From Palsa-872 sp036495195 (GTDB lineage: Bacteria; Chloroflexota; Dormibacteria; Dormibacterales; Dormibacteraceae), in the NCBI GenBank assembly GCA_036495195.1, contig DASXNH010000066.1, forward strand, positions 1 through 8,738: a stretch of DNA of 8,738 nucleotides. The letters are read 5' to 3'. Shown in pieces: positions 6,067-8,738 of this stretch. How positions within the stretch are numbered: position 1 is the stretch's first letter; the number at the start of each line of letters is the position of its first letter. The position numbers were made by a program, and so were the translations under genes. The notes below the pieces were generated by a model. It had not been told where the DNA came from and searched no databases. It saw nothing but the letters and a program-made list of their open reading frames with translations.

Positions 6067-6942
6067 TTAAATCGCGTACTCCACGTCGGTCAGCGTGACG
6101 CGCTTGTGCGCCACCAGACGGCCCGCCACTTGTGAGATGTAGGTCCCTGACGTTGGCGCGACGTCCGAATAATCGGCTCCCACCGCGATCGTCACGTACT
6201 CCAGGCCGCCCCTGCTCGCATGAGTCGGATCGAAGGTCCACGCGATGGCATCTCCGCTCCCGTCACCCACCGGCAGGACGACCTCCACCCATGCATGGGT
6301 TCCGCCCTGCCCGACCAGGTGCCCCGAGGCATAGCGGGCGGGCAGCTCGGCGGAGCGGCAGACCGCCAGCATGATGTGGGCGTAGTCCTGGCAGACCCCA
6401 AAGCCCTGGGCGAGCGCCTCGGCCGCCGTCGTGCGTACACCGGTGATGCCGCCCTTGTAGGTCATCGACTGATAGACCCAGTCGTTGATCCGGTCCGCAA
6501 GCGGCAGGCCCCATTCGCAGGATTCCGCGAGCTCATCCGCAGCCCTGTCGATCCGTGCGTCGGCGACGGTGAGCGGAGTTGGCTCGAAAAGGTAACTCTG
6601 CGTCTCCCAGCCGGCGGGCAATCGGTTCGGCACGTGCGAGCTGCGCTCAACCGTGACCTCGGCGAGAAACTCGATGGCTGAGGTGACGCGGGACGCAAAG
6701 GCATCGACGATCACGTTGCCGAAGCGATCTTGCCGGTTCTCGAACCGGACTCCGTCGATCCCGGCGGACACCCGATGACGAAGCCGCCTTTGGTCGCCAA
6801 ACCGCTCCGGCGGGATGACGACGAGTCGGTGGCTGAGGTCCCGGATGGGCGCGGGGTACTCGTAGCGAAAGCTCTGGGTGATCTCGTACGACGCCCTGCG
6901 GGCGGACGACCAGTCGATCGGGGCGCCTGGCAGCGGAATCAT
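6067..6942 (-). CDS. Transglutaminase-like protein with intact Cys-His-Asp triad
   Basis: This 291-residue protein has the two-part layout of bacterial transglutaminase-like proteins. The N-terminal beta domain (about 17-105) includes YEITQSFRYEYPAPIRDLSHRL and an RFGN motif (73-76) typical of the family. The papain-like core (about 150-245) has catalytic C184 in GFGVCQDYAH, H216 in GGTHAWVEV and D238 in AWTFDPTH. By family knowledge these enzymes cleave or form amide bonds in peptides or isopeptides; the substrate is unknown. There is no signal peptide, so it is cytosolic. The start at 6942 is fixed by GGAGG at 6950-6954 (7-base spacing) and by an ATGA overlap with the stop of the second transglutaminase gene upstream. 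It belongs with the divergent ATP-grasp gene to a known cluster type in which an ATP-grasp ligase probably makes a bond that a protease-like partner processes. Confidence 0.88.
   Translation of the reverse strand: MIPLPGAPIDWSSARRASYEITQSFRYEYPAPIRDLSHRLVVIPPERFGDQRRLRHRVSAGIDGVRFENRQDRFGNVIVDAFASRVTSAIEFLAEVTVERSSHVPNRLPAGWETQSYLFEPTPLTVADARIDRAADELAESCEWGLPLADRINDWVYQSMTYKGGITGVRTTAAEALAQGFGVCQDYAHIMLAVCRSAELPARYASGHLVGQGGTHAWVEVVLPVGDGSGDAIAWTFDPTHASRGGLEYVTIAVGADYSDVAPTSGTYISQVAGRLVAHKRVTLTDVEYAI
6939..6942 (-). other. ATGA start/stop overlap between the two transglutaminase genes
   Basis: On the minus strand the ATG of the downstream transglutaminase and the TGA of the upstream one share ATGA. 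With a strong GGAGG seven bases before, this indicates coupled translation and production of both proteins from one mRNA. Confidence 0.8.
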
Positions 6943-7766
6943 GCCGCCGCCTCCGCCACGTCGGCCCAAACCGTCATCGACCGGAATGTAGCCGGTCCGA
7001 AGGTGGTCAGCATCGCCACGTCCAGGGCATCGCGGCCCCTTCCGATGAGCACCCGTCCGACCCGCCGTGCGTTGTTACGCGGGTCAAACGTCCACCAGCG
7101 ATCGCCGAGGTAGACCTCCATCCAGGCTGCGAAGTCCATCGGATTCGGGTCGACAGGCACGTACAGGTCCGGCAGGTACCCAAACACATAACGAGCGGGG
7201 ATGTTCATCGCCCTGCAGAACGAGATCGCCAGATGGGCGAAGTCGCGGCACACGCCGATGCGGCTGTTGTAAACGTCGACCGCCGTGGTCAGCGGATTGC
7301 TGGTGCCGTACTTGAACTTGATGTTGCCATGGCACCAGTCGCAGATCGCCTGGACACGCGCGCCGCCGGGGGGCGTCTGGCCGAACAGCTCCCAGGCCGT
7401 GCTCATGAGCTCGTCCGAGAGGCAGTAACGGCTGGGAAGGGTGAAATGCAGAAGGTGGCCTGGCAGCTCCTCCACCGGAACCTGCTCTGCCGCCATGGCA
7501 TCAGGGTCAGGCTCGTCGGGGACCGCGCAGATCGCGTCGTATCGCAGCAGCAGTGGTCCGGGAGGCATGACAAACCGTTTTACGGGATTGCCGTAGATGT
7601 CTGCATACTCGTCGACCGGCAAGGGCGGGGTCGTCGACCATGTCTCACTGACCAGCTTGTGGGTGGAATCGGAGCGCGGCCGGACCTGTACGGTCACAGG
7701 AGTCGGGGCGCTCACGTCGTACGCAAACTCGCAGCCGACCCGCAAGTTGATCGTGTTCCCTGACAT
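6939..7766 (-). CDS. Second transglutaminase-like protein, catalytic His position is Ala
   Basis: This 275-residue member of the transglutaminase-like superfamily has an N-terminal beta region (about 6-85, starting INLRVGCEFAYD) and a core (about 135-240). C173 in RIGVCRDFAHLA and D228 in WWTFDPRNN match the Cys and Asp of the triad. In the middle motif, where the neighbouring paralogue has T-H-A-W-V-E, this protein reads D-F-A-A-W-M-E, so A213 replaces the expected His. The conserved GRVLIGRGRDALDVA (237-251) is characteristic of this subfamily. It may therefore be an inactive partner, or use another residue; H179 follows the Cys but is not the usual triad His. The start at 7766 is chosen because the further open frame (to 8624) is antisense to the ATP-grasp gene. 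There is no ribosome site. A TATAGT box at 7779-7784 suggests a very short leader. ATGA coupling links it to the next gene. Confidence 0.85.
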   Translation of the reverse strand: MSGNTINLRVGCEFAYDVSAPTPVTVQVRPRSDSTHKLVSETWSTTPPLPVDEYADIYGNPVKRFVMPPGPLLLRYDAICAVPDEPDPDAMAAEQVPVEELPGHLLHFTLPSRYCLSDELMSTAWELFGQTPPGGARVQAICDWCHGNIKFKYGTSNPLTTAVDVYNSRIGVCRDFAHLAISFCRAMNIPARYVFGYLPDLYVPVDPNPMDFAAWMEVYLGDRWWTFDPRNNARRVGRVLIGRGRDALDVAMLTTFGPATFRSMTVWADVAEAAA

Positions 7767-7787
7767 CGGTGCGCCGACACTATAGCG
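7767..7787. promoter_or_regulatory. 21-bp divergent intergenic region with minus-strand -10-like box
   Basis: Only 21 bp separate the divergent start codons of the second transglutaminase and the ATP-grasp protein. On the minus strand TATAGT (7784 to 7779) matches five of six bases of the -10 consensus and lies 12 bases from the ATG, implying a leader of about five or six bases. There is no good -35. The plus-strand promoter cannot fit in this gap with normal spacing, so its elements must lie within the start of the transglutaminase gene, or the transcript starts elsewhere. Confidence 0.4.
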
Positions 7788-7800
7788 GTGGCCCCCACCG
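7786..7800. repeat. Perfect palindrome spanning the ATP-grasp GTG start
   Basis: CGGTGG (7786-7791) and CCACCG (7795-7800) form a perfect 6-bp inverted repeat around CCC, and the GTG start codon (7788-7790) lies in the left arm. In mRNA it would form a short, strong hairpin hiding the start codon; as DNA it could be a regulator site between two divergent genes. Its function is inferred from position only, and a 6-bp repeat can arise by chance in GC-rich DNA. Confidence 0.4.
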
Positions 7801-8738
7801 AATCCCTTGGTGTCAACTACGAGTCCAACGTGTTCTATGACGAAATGCTTGCGCCTTCGGGCGAGCCCAGGCCCGGCTACGGCATGCTTTGGGACCACCT
7901 GAACCGGCTCGGGGCCAAAGAGCTGTCCCGCCGGCACGACCTGGCGATGCAGATGTTTCGAAATCACGGCATCACGTTCGCCGTCTATCCGGACGCTCAG
8001 GGGACCGAGAAAGTCTTTCCGTTTGACATCATCCCGAGGGTGATCTCGGCCCAGACTTGGGGTCACCTCGAGGCGGGGCTGAAGCAGCGGCTGACTGCCC
8101 TGAACCTCTTCCTTGACGACGTGTACGGCCGCAAGCTGATCCTCCATCAGGGCGCCGTCCCGCCTGAGACCGTGCTCTCGAGCCCGCAGTACTTGAGGGA
8201 GGTCGAAGGCCTCGCTGTGCCCCACGGGATCCACTGCCACATCGCCGGCATCGACCTGGTGCGGGATGGCAAAGGGGACTTCTACGTTTTGGAGGACAAC
8301 CTGCGGACACCGTCGGGCGTGTCCTACGTGCTGGCCAACCGCCACGTCATGAAGCGGGTGGTGCCTGACCTGTTCGCCGGGTATCCCGTGCGGCCGGTCG
8401 AGGGCTACGTCCACGAGCTGCTGCGCCACCTGCGATGGCTGGCCCCGAAGGACGTCGAGGACCCGACGGTCGTGCTGCTGACACCCGGCATCAACAACTC
8501 CGCCTATTACGAGCACCTGTACCTCGCCAAGCAGATGGGGATCGAGCTGGTCGAGGGCACCGACCTGGTCGTCGACCAGGACCATGTGTTTATGCGCACA
8601 ACGCGCGGGCTCAAGCCTGCACACGTCATCTACCGGCGCCTCGACGACGATTGGCTGGACCCAATATTCGGACGGCAGGAATCGCTGGTCGGGGTGGCCG
8701 GCCTGGTCAACGCGTACAGGGCGGGCAACGTCGCCATC
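7788..8738 (+). CDS. Circularly permuted type-2 ATP-grasp protein, 3' end beyond window
   Basis: The frame is open from GTG 7788 to the right edge, giving 317 residues of a protein usually about 460-500 long in this family. Diagnostic motifs appear in order: FYDEM (16-20), GITFAVY (61-67), FPFDIIPR (77-84), the QRLTALNLFLDDVYG segment (100-114), HIAGIDLVRD (151-160), VLEDNLRTPSGVSY (167-180), LTPGINNSAYYEH (231-243), LVEGTDLVV (254-262), YRRLDDDWLDP (282-292) and NAYRAGNVAI at the edge. These residues bind ATP-Mg and the acceptor in ATP-grasp amide ligases, but the substrates of this family are unknown. Its usual neighbours are an alpha-E domain gene and transglutaminases, and two of the latter lie immediately divergent here. 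GTG 7788 is the only upstream start that keeps the YDEM region, because a stop lies in frame at 7761. No ribosome site precedes it, and the start sits inside a palindrome. Confidence 0.93.
   Translation, partial: MAPTESLGVNYESNVFYDEMLAPSGEPRPGYGMLWDHLNRLGAKELSRRHDLAMQMFRNHGITFAVYPDAQGTEKVFPFDIIPRVISAQTWGHLEAGLKQRLTALNLFLDDVYGRKLILHQGAVPPETVLSSPQYLREVEGLAVPHGIHCHIAGIDLVRDGKGDFYVLEDNLRTPSGVSYVLANRHVMKRVVPDLFAGYPVRPVEGYVHELLRHLRWLAPKDVEDPTVVLLTPGINNSAYYEHLYLAKQMGIELVEGTDLVVDQDHVFMRTTRGLKPAHVIYRRLDDDWLDPIFGRQESLVGVAGLVNAYRAGNVAI

Noticed and set aside
4983..6098. Long plus-strand open frame of 371 codons
   Set aside because: It is antisense to the histidine kinase and response regulator, whose motifs are unmistakable; this is a GC-rich shadow frame.
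7767..8624. Upstream 286-codon extension of the second transglutaminase frame on the minus strand
   Set aside because: It is exactly antisense to the ATP-grasp gene, is rich in His/Val/Gln without motifs, and the transglutaminase-like protein is complete from 7766.

Overview
The window is a stretch of high-GC bacterial chromosome (roughly two-thirds G+C by eye). It is densely packed, with many 4-bp start/stop overlaps and few recognisable Shine-Dalgarno sequences. A MEDS-plus-ATPase anti-sigma regulator, a STAS partner, OmpR-type two-component genes and a circularly permuted ATP-grasp/transglutaminase cluster suggest a soil Terrabacteria lineage (Actinomycetota, Chloroflexota or Dormibacterota-like). 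That assignment is inferred from gene content and base composition only. I see no RNA genes, insertion sequences, CRISPR arrays or tandem repeats.

Left end. A BON-domain protein on the minus strand (1-300) runs off the left edge. After a 232-bp gap, a plus-strand group follows: a STAS anti-sigma-factor antagonist (533-895), an overlapping RsbA-like MEDS + HATPase regulator (885-1901), and a small HExxH metallopeptidase-like protein (1932-2441). The STAS/RsbA pair forms part of a partner-switching module for general stress or sensory control. Neither the sigma factor nor a PP2C phosphatase is in the window.

Middle. A minus-strand operon reads from 5972 down to 2403: OmpR-family response regulator, HAMP histidine kinase, a six-helix membrane protein with a His-rich extracytoplasmic domain, and a four-helix membrane protein. 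Its last gene converges on the metallopeptidase-like gene and overlaps it by 39 bp. The last two genes have no characterised function that I recognise. They are the most likely place for undescribed biology, possibly a metal- or redox-related membrane system with its own two-component control.

Right end. Two tandem, translationally coupled transglutaminase-fold genes (7766 to 6067, minus strand) diverge from a circularly permuted type-2 ATP-grasp gene (7788 to beyond the right edge) across only 21 bp. This matches the widespread but poorly understood ATP-grasp/alpha-E/transglutaminase cluster, thought to make and cut peptide or amide bonds. One transglutaminase keeps the Cys-His-Asp triad. 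The other has Ala where the catalytic His is expected. A small perfect palindrome sits on the GTG start of the ATP-grasp gene.
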